A DNA stretch of 64,000 bases from Ricinus communis (GCF_019578655.1 NC_063260.1:13394001-13458000), one strand, 5' to 3'; positions 26,801-39,164 are shown, counted from the stretch's first letter. The notes: generated from the letters alone by a model not told the origin. Program-made: numbers and translations.

Positions 26801-28418
26801 ACCAATTTCATTCTCACCAATCAGATTAATTTGCATATTGAAGCAAATTCATGTTTATGATAAGTTGAATATTTATTATTATGAATTACTCTTTAATTCT
26901 ACAAAAGCTTCAATTATGTACCCTGCAGCGTACTATGGTATGCTGAATCTTGTCTATTCTTAAGTTGATCAGTATTGGAAAAAGAATCCTTACTGTTTTA
27001 TTGTTGTCAACTTACTTAATTGCACTACATGATAGTCTGGCGATGGAAGATTGAGTTCCCTGTTGCCTAGGGAATAACCTTGCCAAGTGCTTAATACAAT
27101 TTTCAATTAATGTATGCAATTTTGGTTTTGAAAGAGGAATTTAAAATCCTTGACATCAACTGTCATTGTCGCTGCAGAAAACGAAGTAGAATCGTTGGTT
27201 TCTCTATGAATCACTCTCTCTAATGATATAAAACCATCCGTTATTTTGTTTTTTTAATGAGTAATGAGGGCGTTACCAAGTGAGATCATTACTTTCAAGG
27301 GCTTATTTAAAAATCTTATAGTGCTTCAGGCATATAGCTAACTTTTTCCACATGCTATAGAGCATAGCAGATATTAAGTAGTGGGACTTAGCATCAAATA
27401 TGTGCAGTGATCTGCCTTTTGCTGAAGTGTTAATTTGTATTATGAATAGCTTACTATGAGTAGTTTAATGATCTCCGTGTGCGTGTCTCTCTCTCTCTCT
27501 CTCTCCTCTTAGCAGTTTTAAGCATTCTGGAATGTCTTGGACTAATGTTGTCATTGAATGTTAAATAGCTAATGCTAACTTATGCTGTAAAAATATTTGA
27601 GAAGCATACCGTTGTCTGCCTAATGGTTAATAATGAGACAACTCATGATGGTTTAATTTGTAACAAATTATTATTTTCCTTATAGGCTTGCGAGAATGGT
27701 CAAGTCTGGATGTAGCTTTTTAATTTTTGATTGTCTGTTGAGGTACTCTATACGTAATATCAAACTATGGCTTTTTGTTATTATAGGCTCAGGAGATGGA
27801 ACCTTGCATGCCTGGAATATCAACATGCGGAATGAGGTATCAGTTTTTTTTATATTTTTAATCTGGTTCTTAAGTTCAGTTCAAGTAGGTAATATTTTTG
27901 GCTTTTTAAGAAGGAATGAGAAATGTGGCTATGCATAGGCATCTCTCTTTTCAAAAAATTAGAAAGTGGCCGAAGATTAAGCTAAAAGAAATGAAAAAAC
28001 AAGAAGAAATATTGAGGCCTTGTTTAGTAGTTAAAGACAAAGCTAGAATAGATTTTCAGTTTTACATTCGAACCTTTTTTCTGAATGATTAAGTTGTTAT
28101 CAAACTTTTGTTATGAAAATTATTAAGATTGTGTAATGATAATTCGAGGTGATTATCATGATGAGGTGATGAGAAGCTTGTTAGAGATATCAGCTGTATT
28201 CATCAATATTATCATTACTATGGCCTTTTTAGCAGGTGGCGAGCTGGAACAGCCATATAGGCGTTGCATCGTGCTTTAAATGGGCTCCTCGCAGGGCCAT
28301 GTTTGTTGCTGCATCTTCTGTTCTGACGTTTTGGATACCTAATCCCTCCAAGTCAATTGGAGAGCCGCGTGCCATGGAGACTGAAGGTGTAGCTCAACCT
28401 GAGAATATTTCTCAATGA
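23805..28418 (+). CDS. SWD2/WDR82-like WD40 protein (APRF1/S2L), COMPASS subunit, 10 exons
   Basis: WD40 propeller protein of the yeast Swd2 / animal WDR82 family. These are shared subunits of COMPASS-type H3K4 methyltransferases and of 3'-end/termination complexes. The Arabidopsis forms (APRF1/S2La, S2Lb) act in H3K4 methylation and flowering control. Exons: 23805-23873, 24035-24135, 24821-24930, 25048-25114, 25806-25905, 26071-26187, 26261-26398, 26607-26688, 27787-27836, 28236-28418. The joined frame is 338 codons plus stop, with matching phases and GT-AG borders. WD-type blocks include NSVDFHRKDDLLVTASEDDS near residue 28, SFMSASLDHSVRIWDLR mid-protein and GSGDGTLHAWNI late. The N-terminal sequence before the first repeat is family-typical. 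Exon 10 has a tandem TAGCAG acceptor. The fourth intron carries a MITE. I cannot decide between the two Arabidopsis paralogues by eye; linkage to Pescadillo favours the At5g14530 type. Confidence 0.93.
25204..25512. mobile_element. 309-bp foldback MITE with 9-bp target duplication (Mutator-like)
   Basis: The element begins GGGAAAACTTCACTAAACTAC and ends with its near-perfect inverted copy, and the two arms pair over well beyond 100 bases. It is flanked on both sides by the same 9 bases, TATTATATA (25195-25203 and 25513-25521). A 9-bp duplication with long inverted ends is the mark of Mutator-like non-autonomous elements. It has no coding capacity. It sits inside the fourth intron of the SWD2-like gene. 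A diverged relative lies at about 48376-48604. Confidence 0.85.
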
Positions 28419-30829
28419 TGGAAACCAGGTCTTTCACTATCTGCTTCAATCATCTTCTATGCTGTCAATCCTTATCAACATTGCTTGGGCCAAAATTTTT
28501 GGTGTGCTTGAATCGGCCTCCGTTTTGTAAAATTATAGTTTCTGAAAGTAAAATATCTGATCTTCGTTTTCAAGGCTTTCCTGTTTTTTTGGACACACCT
28601 GAATGATAAATAAGCTTTTACTACCCTGAGCTATTGGTGGTGGAATGCTGAGGATGAGCATACTTTATGTATATAGGAGGGTTGAGCTAGTTATTTATAC
28701 TCTTATATGGAAAAATGCAAAACAGGATTAGTTTTATTTTTTGTTAGTCACATTTCTTTTTTCTCCCTTTTAACTCCATGGAGTGTAGTGGAGAGACCGA
28801 GGAAAATTGGAAGGATAATGCTGAGACTTATTGAATGGCAGGTGGATAGGATTTTATTTTCGGGTTCTTCCATCAGTTGTACGAAAAAAGAACCTTCTCT
28901 CCAATTTGGAAAGACTGACAGGATCTTTGAGAGGTGATTTCATATCTATCCTTTCAATACACAGGGAGAACATATATAAATGCGACAAAAAACTGAAAAA
29001 TAGAATTGGAGTACAAGAGCAGGATTAGGATGGCCATGGAGCTGAGGTTCTTGTATGGGTTCCTCATCTTTGCATGTTTTATAGTGGTCCCATGGACGGA
29101 TTAGTGTGTACGCAAAAAGTATTGCTGCGTCCTGTTCCTCACTGTTCATCAGTTGCCGGGAATTGGTTTTATGAGAGAACTACTTTATTTCACTTTTTGA
29201 TACAATCTACGAGCATATCCAAAATCTTCATTTATTATGAACATCTCAATTAATATCTATTAATTAAAAAATTAATATAAAAAGTCAGCGCCATCAATAA
29301 ATAAAACCCATATAAAAAAACTTGAAATTTAAGGATTTGATTTTTCTTTATTTAATATATTATTCCGTGTATATTGCACAGAAATTGAATGATTAGACCC
29401 ATAGTTAATATGCTAATTTATTTAAGTTTATGTATAACTAATTTTTTGTTTATTGTATTGTATTATTTAAAATAGATTATAAACATATATTTAGTATTTT
29501 CATATTTGATCTCTTAGAAAAGAATTCTCATGTTTTATTAATTTTTAAATTTTCTTTATAATAATTAATTCGATAAAATCTCGAATCAGTTAGAATCTTA
29601 GTCTAAAGATTTTTTTATCCCATAAACATTTTAACTTACAGAAATTAGAAAATAACTATATGATTATAAATATTAATTATTAATGATTCAATAAACAAAT
29701 TATTATTTAACCAATCACCATATTAAATATTCGAAAAATTTCTTCTCTTCCTCATTTCGATTCTCATACATACACTAGTAATTGAAAATAAAAGTTAATA
29801 ATTGTGAAGATCAAAGTTAAAATTATTTATAATGTAAATGTTTAGCATAAATATTCATCTAAATCTTTCTTTTTTCCTTGAATAAATTATATTTATAAAA
29901 TGGTTAAATAAATTATTAAAATATGTTAAGATAAAAATTGCTAAATACAGAACCATAAAAATGAGGCTCCCAGTTTACTTACCAGTTATTTTATAAGTCA
30001 ATTAACCAAAGATAGTTTTTTTACAATGACATGTCAACGATTGGTGGAGCAAAGCTTTTCTGATTTTACTTAGCTGAATGGTTCATGCTTAACTTAAATT
30101 CGACTATCTTAATCTCAAATCAAACTCAATTTTCAATTTTCAAGCTTTAAGAAATAAAAACTCGAATTCTTGACTTATTATATAATAATAAAATAGGATA
30201 ATATTGAATTAAATTAAATTTATTAAACAAATCTCTAGGAAATATATTTTAGATACTCAAATTTCTATATAAATTTGTTGTTTCCTTTATTTTTTAATGA
30301 GCTAAAATCTGAAACGAATAGATGACGTACAAGTACAAGTATTACAAGCTAAATTTTTTACCTTAAGAATTGTTATTTAATTCTTTAAATATTTCATTTA
30401 AAATCACTTTGAAATTTATAATTTTTTTCTATTAATTTCAGTATGAATATTTTTATTTAGGTGAATTTAAACTCGAATATTAATATAATTTTCTTCATTC
30501 GTAATTCTGGGGAGTCATATATCAAGAGAAACTGGAGAATGCATGAGATTGGTAATTGTTAAGTCCCAACAGAGACTGATTATGAACTACCAGGTTTATC
30601 ATCCAAATATGTTTCTATTATTTCCATATGAGAAAAAGAAAAGATAAAGAGAGATGAAACAAACAAGATAAGCACATTGAAATTTAACAATTGAACTCCA
30701 AAGACAGAATAAAATTAAGAAAAGTAAAGAAACACAAACATAACGAAGAAGAGTCCCCGAAGCAGACCCCATACAAACAAACATAAACCCTTCATATAAA
30801 AACCCAACATTATTCCTCTTACATTATTA
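28419..30829. other. Convergent spacer between SWD2-like gene and oleosin
   Basis: The left part (to about 29170) is less AT-rich and probably includes the 3' UTR of the SWD2-like gene. The right end (about 30590-30829) is the likely oleosin 3' UTR, read on the minus strand. The middle is AT-rich and I see no gene. Short open frames at 28707-29149 on both strands look like chance. Confidence 0.5.
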
Positions 30830-31291
30830 TCATTTCCCTTCTTGTGCCTTCCTCTGGATGTCTTGTCCCACTTCCTTGGTCTTCATCCCAACATAACCGG
30901 CCATGTCCTGCATGCGCTTCTTCGCCTGGTCCAGTGATTCTGGCATGGCAGTACCTTCCCTGAAATACTTCAACGCCCACGACTGCGACGTCAGCCCGCT
31001 CAGCCCGAGAGCTCCAGCAACCATAAATGCCATCATAGCAAGGCCAATAACAACGGCAGCAGGAAGAATTATAGGGCCGAAGAGAATAAAAAGTGGGGTG
31101 GCAATGGCCATCCCGATGAGCGTATTCGTTAAGGTTATGCCAGAGAGAGATAGAAGACCACCACCAACCGGCAGAAAGGTTAACACAGCTAACACTTTGG
31201 AGGCTGATGGACCCTTCTGTTGGCCCTTGTAGCCAGTAGTTGGATCATAGCGGTGCACTTGCACCTGGTGCGGCTGCGGACGATCAGCCAT
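30830..31291 (-). CDS. Seed oleosin, low-molecular-weight (SL) type
   Basis: Intronless 153-residue oleosin, the structural coat protein of seed oil bodies. It inserts from the ER into the phospholipid monolayer and stops lipid droplets fusing during desiccation. A short polar N-terminus (MADRPQPHQVQVHRYDPTTG) is followed by a roughly 70-residue unbroken hydrophobic hairpin (residues about 33-105). The proline knot reads PLFILFGPIILP. It keeps all three prolines at PX5-P-X3-P spacing but has Gly where Ser is usual before the middle proline. The C-terminal amphipathic helix (SLDQAKKRMQDMAGYVGMKT) lacks the 18-residue insertion of H-form oleosins, so this is the L form. It resembles Arabidopsis OLEO4/OLEO2 in this region, consistent with the gene neighbourhood. 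ABRE and RY elements lie just upstream. Confidence 0.97.
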   Translation of the reverse strand: MADRPQPHQVQVHRYDPTTGYKGQQKGPSASKVLAVLTFLPVGGGLLSLSGITLTNTLIGMAIATPLFILFGPIILPAAVVIGLAMMAFMVAGALGLSGLTSQSWALKYFREGTAMPESLDQAKKRMQDMAGYVGMKTKEVGQDIQRKAQEGK

Positions 31292-31400
31292 TGTCAGTAG
31301 CTTCCAAGTTCAAAGAAGTCGCCAAAAAAGAGTACAAAGAAAGAGATTATCAGTCGAACGAAGAGGAAATGCTGAGAAAGGGAAGGTAAGAAAGCGGAGT

Positions 31401-31472
31401 TTTAAAGAGGAGAAGAAGGCGGTGGTGTATTGACACGTTAGGGTATGAGATGGTGAGTAAGGGGGTTGCATG
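31401..31472 (-). promoter_or_regulatory. Oleosin seed promoter: TATA-like, ABRE and RY elements
   Basis: Reading away from the oleosin start on the minus strand there is a TTTAAA TATA-like box (about 31401-31406), a perfect ABRE core ACGTGTC (31432-31438) and a CATGCA RY core (31467-31472). This order, TATA then ABRE then RY within 75 bp, is the usual plan for embryo genes driven by ABI5-type bZIP and ABI3/FUS3/LEC2 B3 factors. Confidence 0.6.
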
Positions 31473-32380
31473 AGATACAAGTTTCAAGGTTCTATTTTCA
31501 CAACAGAACAAAAAGAAACAGAAAATGGATTAAATTAAATGTACAAAGAAATTAGGTGTCTCTGTTGGATTAAGTCTCTGTTGCCACTTGCCACATTATT
31601 GTATTGCTTCTGTGAGCTTCTCAGTGAATATGGTTCTGGTATGGAATGGAGCAGCAAAGTGATCTCTTTTTTTTTTTTTTTCTTGACTTTTCTTTGTACT
31701 GAGATCGGGAACTAGGTAAGAGAAGAGCACCATTTTCTGTTCTTTTCTGACAATCTCAACAATTAATTATTAGTTTTCACTGATTAGTGCTAGAATAGAA
31801 TTTGAGCATGTGAATGTATGTTGGCCTTTATACGATGGATTTATTTATTATTATTAATTATTTTTTAATATAAGTAATTTAATAAATAAAATCATGTATT
31901 GTATAATTAATTTTATTCATAAATGAATGATGTAGAACTCTTAAAATATTTCAAATATTTAAATAATGAAACATAGTTTTATTTTTTATTATATGTATGC
32001 AAAAATTGAAAATTATTATGTATTTAAGTAGTGCAGTTTTTCTCCATTGCTATGAATGAATACCAGGCAAGTACCATAGATGCTATTCCTGCAAAATTAA
32101 GTTTAAACCATCATGTTAATTGTTATTAGCTTAATTGCTTAAAAAAAAAACTGTAATTATTATTAAATTTAGTAAGTAAATTTTTAATATAAATATTAAT
32201 TTATATGCAACGTTTTAAATATAAAGAATCAGTAATATATAACTTTTCGAGGGCTATAGAGGATTGAGTCCAATCATGTTCATATATTTAGTCCCGACCC
32301 AAAGTCGGGAATTGGCCGAAATTGCATCTTTTTGTGGCATGGGCCTCTGTTACTGTGAGTGCCTAAAAATTTGGTTACTC

Positions 32381-32419
<39 letters not shown>
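32381..32419. repeat. (TTA)13 microsatellite
   Basis: Thirteen uninterrupted TTA units in the spacer upstream of the oleosin. Confidence 0.95.
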
Positions 32420-32422
<3 letters not shown>

Positions 32423-32989
32423 AGCTTTCATTATTAGAAATTGAATTAATAAAAAATTAAAAAATTAGCATAGATTTATTTTAATATCATATTAAAAAAA
32501 ATTAAGAGTCATATTAAAAGCTGAATTAAATGAACTGTGGATAAACATGCTTCGACACTGCACTAAAAATTAGATAAGTAAAGCTAAGAATGAAGTGAGA
32601 AGGTAAAGGGTACAACTTACTGATAAGATTATAGAATTTTATTGATAAGCAATTATAGAATTTTCTGAAAGCTTGAAGTACATTCTTGAGAAATTGAAAG
32701 CAACGAATACAAGCATCAAGCCAAGGAAAAAAAAGTATGAAAGTGAAGCATATCCATAAAAAAAAAAAATACGTTTTTAATATATAAGTAATGAAGTTGA
32801 ACCGAAACAAAAAGAGAGAAATAAAGTCAGAAAATTGAGAATTGTAAGGAAGTGGAATAAAGAAGTTAAACAAAGAAGTTACATAATTAATATGTGCAAA
32901 ATGTGAAAAGTAACAATACATGCTCTCAAAGTATAGAGCTAATTGAGGACCAAGCCAAGAATGAAGAATATGTCGAATATCTCTTAAGC

Positions 32990-33560
32990 CATGAAAGTCT
33001 ATAAATAGATAAGAACCTCCTAGTGAGCAAACCCCAACCAATCAATCAGTCGAACAAAACAATACCCAAAGTTTACAGACTTTATCATTTATCTTTAGAT
33101 TAGAAAACTATCGGTAAATTAGAAAACAATCCTTAATTTAGAAAAAAATCCTTACGATAGTTAAGCAACTATCAACTTTGATTTAAAATACGCTCGAAAC
33201 TCTCAGTGTTCCTCAAAATTCAACCCAAGACTACGGATGAAATGTATTTCGTTTAGAGAGGGGCGAGGTGGGCATCGAATTAGCAAGTATATAATTATAT
33301 TAATTCCTAAAGCTTTCAAATTACTATTTCAGCTTGTATTTATTGCAATTAAGTTCCTTAGCTTACATATACACATCATCGCTTTTAGCTTACGGTAATT
33401 TAGCTCTTAGCTTGATTCCTTAAGCTTAATTTCACATCCTTGGCTTATAATTGCATGCCTACAACATTAGCTAATTATTAGCTTAATTTTTAACTCATTA
33501 GTTAGTTTTATGTGTTGATTTAGCAAAACTATATCAGCTTAGCTAAGAACCAAAGATAAT
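32990..33560 (+). repeat. Possible LTR or promoter relic with AGCTTA-rich tail
   Basis: A good TATA box (TATAAATA, 33000-33007) is followed by a leader-like stretch with CCCCAACCAATCAATCAGTC and then, at 33310-33545, about nine copies of AGCTT/TTAGCTTA-type words. LTR U3/R regions of plant retrotransposons often look like the first part. No primer-binding site or paired LTR was found, so this could equally be the promoter of an unannotated non-coding transcript. Confidence 0.3.
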
Positions 33561-35106
33561 CTAGGTTTTTTTATTACCTGCACAATTATCTAAATTGAAA
33601 GTTAAACGGTTGCACTTTTTATATTTATTGCATCAATAGCAATTATTTGAGATAATTAGTCTCTAGCACATTTATCAATTCATCGTACGTGAAAATGTTG
33701 AATAATGACCAAACATAGCTGTATTCAACGGTAGCTTTAGATAATAAAAAGAAAATTCAAATAGAAAGAATAATATATAAATATAAGTACTTTATATTTA
33801 TATATTATATTATTAAAAATAATAAATATGTATTAGTTTACTATATGGATGACCTAGACGTAAAATTCTCCGTGCAATTAAGTAGCTTATATTAATCGAA
33901 TCACGGGGTGCTGATAATTACACAGAGTGCAGGAACATGAACAAGAAAAGAATCTCGCAAGACCAAATAACAGAAAAAAGTGGAGTGGCAGGAGTTTTAG
34001 ATGCTATAAGTAATTGTAAAGTGGCTACAATACCATATGATATTGACAAATAAAGAGTCTCTCGGTTGAAATTCCTGTTATTATGGGTCACACTGGAAGG
34101 AGATGGAAAGTGTAAATGGGTACTATTCTTATATATTTTCTTGATATACATATATGAACCAATTCTAAATTTATATATGGGCCTATTCATTAAAAAAAAT
34201 ATACAGCATAATATAATAGTATATTTATAATAATTTTTTTATAGTAACATAATTAAAAAATACACTAAATTTTCTTCTTTTTAGACTTTAAAAATATTAA
34301 TTTTAATATTTTTAATCATTCAAATATAACTGAAAATTAACGACTATTATATGGTTAGAAAATTAATAAAAAAAGAAAAAGAAAAAGAAAGAAGGATAGT
34401 AATTCACCCTGGTGCAACTCATATAATACAAGTGGATCATATAAAAGGAAGGAAATTATAATTATAAATGTGTAATATTGGGTGGGTTATTACGTAAGTG
34501 GGTGATACATGTTGCTTTCTCCATAGTACAAGTTTGAATTGGTGCAACTCTTTTTCGAGACATGTCATGTGGAATAATTGTTAGTATCTTAAATACCCAA
34601 AACACAAATCTGCTCGTACTTTTACTTCAATTCATGCACTCAACAATTGTCTACAATGTTCACATGTAAATTCTTCTTTCTTTCTTCTTTTAACTAGAAA
34701 AAGAAAAAGAATAAAAATATATTAGTATCTAGTCACACAATAGTATAATATTTCATGCTGAATAATAAAGACAGCTTAACTATTGAAAGACCAAGTGTAC
34801 AATCTCTAAATTGGCAAATTACTATTTATACTGTTACTATAATTCTTTTTTAATATAGTTTTCGGAGATGGTCTAACTAATTTAGAACATACTGGACAAG
34901 ACTTTTACAGCTGATAAAATATTATTTTAAAATTTTTAATGCAGCTATATATTCAAAGTTCAAATTTGATACTTTAATTAAGCTAAGGTCTCATCCGTAT
35001 GTACGTTTTTAGGTGTTAGATTAAAACATTAGTGTTCACCAATAGAATTAAAGACGAATTGGAAACCTAAGTACTAAACAAGAGGCAAATATATCCGAAA
35101 ACTGAT

Positions 35107-35108
<2 letters not shown>

Positions 35109-35138
<30 letters not shown>

Positions 35139-35156
35139 AAGAAGAAGAAGAAGAAG
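35109..35156. repeat. (AAG)16 microsatellite
   Basis: Sixteen uninterrupted AAG units. Purine-only on the plus strand, so triplex (H-DNA) formation is possible in principle. Confidence 0.95.
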
Positions 35157-36542
35157 CTATTCATAGGTCATGTGAGAAAGAAAGGTCCAGTGGGCTTTTT
35201 GGTTGTCCAATCAATCAATCAAAAGAAAAACAAACAAATGTTCGTGGACTTGTTGGGTCAAGTTTGATCAGTTTCTTCTTTCTTTTTGGGCGGTTCAAGC
35301 TATGGTCATGGTGGACCTCCTTCAACTACAAACTCGACGTGACCCCCTCCACCCCCATCCATTTCTTTCTTTCTTTCTTTTCTTTTCTCTTCTCTTTATA
35401 AATTTGAAAGGGAAAATGAACATTCTTTTTAATTAAAAAAGAATTAATGATTCGGGTTCATGTCTGTTCATTCGTCTGTCATTGTTATAATGAGGGACAT
35501 ATAGAGAAAACTTACTGTTTCTGTTCTGTAATGGGATGATTATTGAGTTTTTGATTAAAGAGAGGGAGAAAAAGGAAGAAAGAAGAGTAAGAGAGGAGGG
35601 GAAGGCCCCCTAGATTGCGACCGTTTAACTCTCTTAACTTTAATTCCTTCCTCTCCGCTTCTTCTTCGTGCCTGCTCGTGCGCGTGCTGTTCTTTTGCAT
35701 GTCAAAGTGAGACATTTAGTATCTTTCATTTTATCAACTTCTCTCTCTCTCTCTCATACAATAAATTATTCACACCATGGCTATTAAATTCTCACAATTA
35801 TTTTTCAATTATATATATATATATAATTTTTCAACTCTAAAGATTCATTATATATGTATATTGAATTAACATTAATTTTTCTGAAATTATTTATTATTTT
35901 GACATAATTTTTTTAAAAAGTAAGCTCCATTAATTCAGATACCTAATGCTTCGGACTGATACATTTATTTACTAGTAGTTTATTCTTGCGTTGTACGGCC
36001 GTTATTATTATTTTGATTATAAAATCAAGTTTATAGATACGATTTAATAAATTTTTTAGTATTTAATATTAATTTATAATATTTTAAAAAATAGCAAACT
36101 TACTATATTTTTAATTTTTTTAAAAATTTATTCGTGTAATAATATAAAAATTATTTTTTAAGATATTTATTTATTAATTTCAATATTATAAAAATTAATA
36201 CTATAATTGATATCGCTGTTTTTTAAAATTAGAAATTATTATAATAATTATAAATTAATTTATTAGTTAATATAATATTTAAAAATATTATTTTCTACAG
36301 TTAGAATCATTATCTAATTAGAAAACTAATTTATTAGTTAAAATAATATTAAAATATAATTAAAATGCTATTTTTTAGAATAATCATTATCTAATTAGAA
36401 AAATAATTATTGTCTAATTAGAAAACTAATTTATCATTAATAAGTTATCTCTTAGGATTACAATGAGTATTTAATTATAAATATAATTTATTAATTAATA
36501 AATTAATAGTAGAAATCATAAACTTACACATAAACTTGAGTC

Positions 36543-36620
36543 CAACGTGTCAAAAGTAAGTACACATGTCAAAATAATAATCTTATGTGTCAAAAATTAA
36601 GCACATATGTCAAACAAAAT
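36543..36620. repeat. Four-copy degenerate ~20-bp array with TGTCAAA core
   Basis: TGTCAAA occurs at 36548, 36567, 36588 and 36608, each preceded by a short purine/pyrimidine-alternating stretch (ACG, ACA, ATG, ATA). The spacing of 19, 21 and 20 bp is close to two helical turns. It lies in spacer DNA next to an (AT)n run at 36638-36666. Confidence 0.6.
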
Positions 36621-36633
36621 TTAGGTCTTAAAA

Positions 36634-36637
<4 letters not shown>

Positions 36638-36666
<29 letters not shown>
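36638..36666. repeat. (AT)n microsatellite
   Basis: About fourteen AT units, next to the TGTCAAA array. Confidence 0.9.
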
Positions 36667-36671
<5 letters not shown>

Positions 36672-37422
36672 TTGTTAAAAATGAGAAAAAAAACAAAGTA
36701 TAATATTTTATGAAATAAATAGAGTAAAATAAAATTTGCAAAGTAAGATAAAAAATTTAATTTTATTTAAAAACCGACAGTAAGTAATGATTTAAGAAAT
36801 AACAAGAGGCAGTTATTTAATGGATTAAGAATTGAAGAGTTTTTTAAAAAAAAAAATTCACAACCCTAACTTTTAATTGTTATGTTTTTGTCAAACAAGT
36901 GTACCAAACTTTACAAATGCTATATTCTAATAAAATGTAAAAGTTTAAGGAAAAAAGAAAAGAAAAGCTTTCTCTAGCTAGCATGCAATCATTACCATTT
37001 ACCATAACTGTAACTAGTTAGGGGCTAAAAACAACAGCAATGATACAAAAGGAGCATTATTTTTTGGCAACTTTAAATTTGTGGAGCATAATGTGATCCT
37101 GCAAAACACAGGACTAGCTACAGCATATTTATGTGTGTTGTGGAAATTAAACAATAAGGGGAAAAAAGAAGAAGAAGAAGGATGATGATATAAATGATAG
37201 ATAGATGTATATTAATGTATGGTAATGAATGGGACGGATCTATGAACATGTGCTGAGGAAGACAAAAATGAGAAAGAATCCAGTTAAGATCCTCATGCAA
37301 TTTATGTTTCTGTGGGTGCACGTACCCTTCACATGGCACAACAATCCTCCTACAACAATAGGCATCTGTACATTTTACTGTTTAAGACAATGACACTGTT
37401 TCTAATTGTGTGTCTGCGTGAT

Positions 37423-37444
37423 AGAGAGAGAGAGAGAGAGAGAG
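37423..37444. repeat. (AG)11 microsatellite
   Basis: Uninterrupted AG dinucleotide run in spacer DNA. Confidence 0.9.
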
Positions 37445-37695
37445 GAGATCCTTGACTTAAGCACACTAATGCCGGGTTAAACAGAGAGAAAAAGAAGAGG
37501 AAATTAATGGATAGAGTGGTCCTGATCTCTGAAGCAGTGACTGAGTTAAGCTGAGACGTGCTAAATTCTTTTTCACTTTGTTCACACTTAGGACCTATAA
37601 ACTAATGCTGGATAAAGAAAGGTAACACCTTCTGTTGGACAAGAAGTGTCTTATGCTTTTGCCTTTCTTTCTCCAGATGCTGATCGATCTTGTTA

Positions 37696-37696
<1 letters not shown>

Positions 37697-37726
<30 letters not shown>
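37697..37726. repeat. (TTA/ATT)10 microsatellite
   Basis: Uninterrupted trinucleotide run of about 30 bp in spacer DNA. Confidence 0.9.
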
Positions 37727-39164
37727 TAGATCATCTTTTCTCTTCTTCGTTCTAATATGGGTATTTATTTCAATCAAGACTTTTCATACAATAAATATAT
37801 ATAACGAGAAAATACTATTTAGTGATTCGAAGAAAATTATGGAGCAGTGGGCTGACCTACTTTTCTCTTAGCTAGATTTCCAATTAAACACAACAAGATT
37901 GGTGCAAATTAAGTTCATACCTCAAGAAATGGACGCCCCCAAATCTCTTAATCGTTCTATATACCCCCACTATAAAAATTTCAAATTCATATTATTATCA
38001 TTATGTATTTTATACTTAATTGATTAATGCCTATTTCAAAAAATTAAATATTAATAAATATATTTCATTTATCGACATATACTTAATCGATAGATAAATG
38101 GTCAATGCCAAAATTAAAATAATTTTTTTATTTTAAATGATTGAATAACTATAATACCCACAAATACTCCTAAAAGAAAATTTAAGATTTAGCTATTGAG
38201 ATACACAATAATGAACATATATGAGTAAACTTGTATACCTTATATATATAATTAAGCTGTGAATTTTGGCCATTATGATTGTCTCGTTTATCATTGCGCT
38301 CATTATTTTATGTACTCTATTTATTATAGAATTGAAAATGAATAAAAGAAGTAAAAGGGGATTGAATCTCTCTTCAAATGTTCTGTATCTGGTGTTTTGC
38401 AAAAGGGATTCTAGGCAATTTATAATTATATAAGATCGACTTCTTAATTAAGGAAATATGTAAGTGGATATTATAGTTAATTTTGCATATATCATATATG
38501 TATATGCAAAAATAATGGCATAATTGTTTCAATATAACAGAAAATTATGAGACAGTGATTTGTTGTAAGCAGCAGGCGGACATTGCAAGTGTTTAGCTAA
38601 TAAGTTCAATTGGTAGTTATATAAACTATACATATATGTTAGGTGAACATATAATAATTAATTATGGAAATATGTAAGATTTCTATGGATCTTCCATTAG
38701 TTCCAAATGTCTGTTTTTGTTTATTTTTTTATGGCATTAACCAAAATCGGTATATGATAGATTCATTTTTGTATATTGTAGTGTATCAATTTTGGAATGT
38801 CGCTAACGCGAGACCAATTGAACAGAAAGACATTTATGTTAAAATTAGAGAAGTAGTACATTCTCACCATGACAGAAACTCTTGATAGGTCTGTAAATTG
38901 TATACTGAAGCAAATAACATGATCATATAAGTAATTATGGACAGAACAAAGTAATGATATAGAAAGATCAAAAGGTATCTGCAAGATTCATCATGTATAA
39001 ATACATATACATAAAGCAAAACTACATCTATATTACTTCTGCCATGAGATGGATAATACAGGGTAATCAATATATAATTGCACAGCAGAAACCCTAAATG
39101 AGTCTCTCTTCCAGCTAATATAACGATACTGGACATTGCACATAATATTACAACAAATTGATAG

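Larger units (their letters stand above)
31500..39164. other. 7.7 kb gene-poor spacer between oleosin and LBD25
   Basis: AT-rich sequence with several microsatellites, a possible LTR or promoter relic around 32990-33560 and a degenerate 20-bp array at 36543-36620. The longest frame, on the minus strand at 32526-33041, encodes a Phe/Ile/Leu-rich string expected from AT-rich DNA and is not called. I see no supported gene. Confidence 0.55.

Noticed and set aside
28707..29149. Short overlapping frames on both strands downstream of the SWD2-like gene
   Set aside because: Likely 3' UTR or spacer; no motif and no consistent strand.
30903..31232. 109-codon plus-strand open frame
   Set aside because: It is the exact antisense of the oleosin coding sequence; the oleosin has family signatures and this frame has none.
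32526..33041. 171-codon minus-strand open frame
   Set aside because: Phe/Ile/Leu/Tyr-rich translation expected from A-rich DNA read on the other strand, interrupted by a homopolymer tract; no domain recognised.
37118..37339. 73-codon minus-strand open frame
   Set aside because: Low-complexity Ile/Leu run derived from a GAA/GAT-rich stretch; no start context or homology that I recognise.
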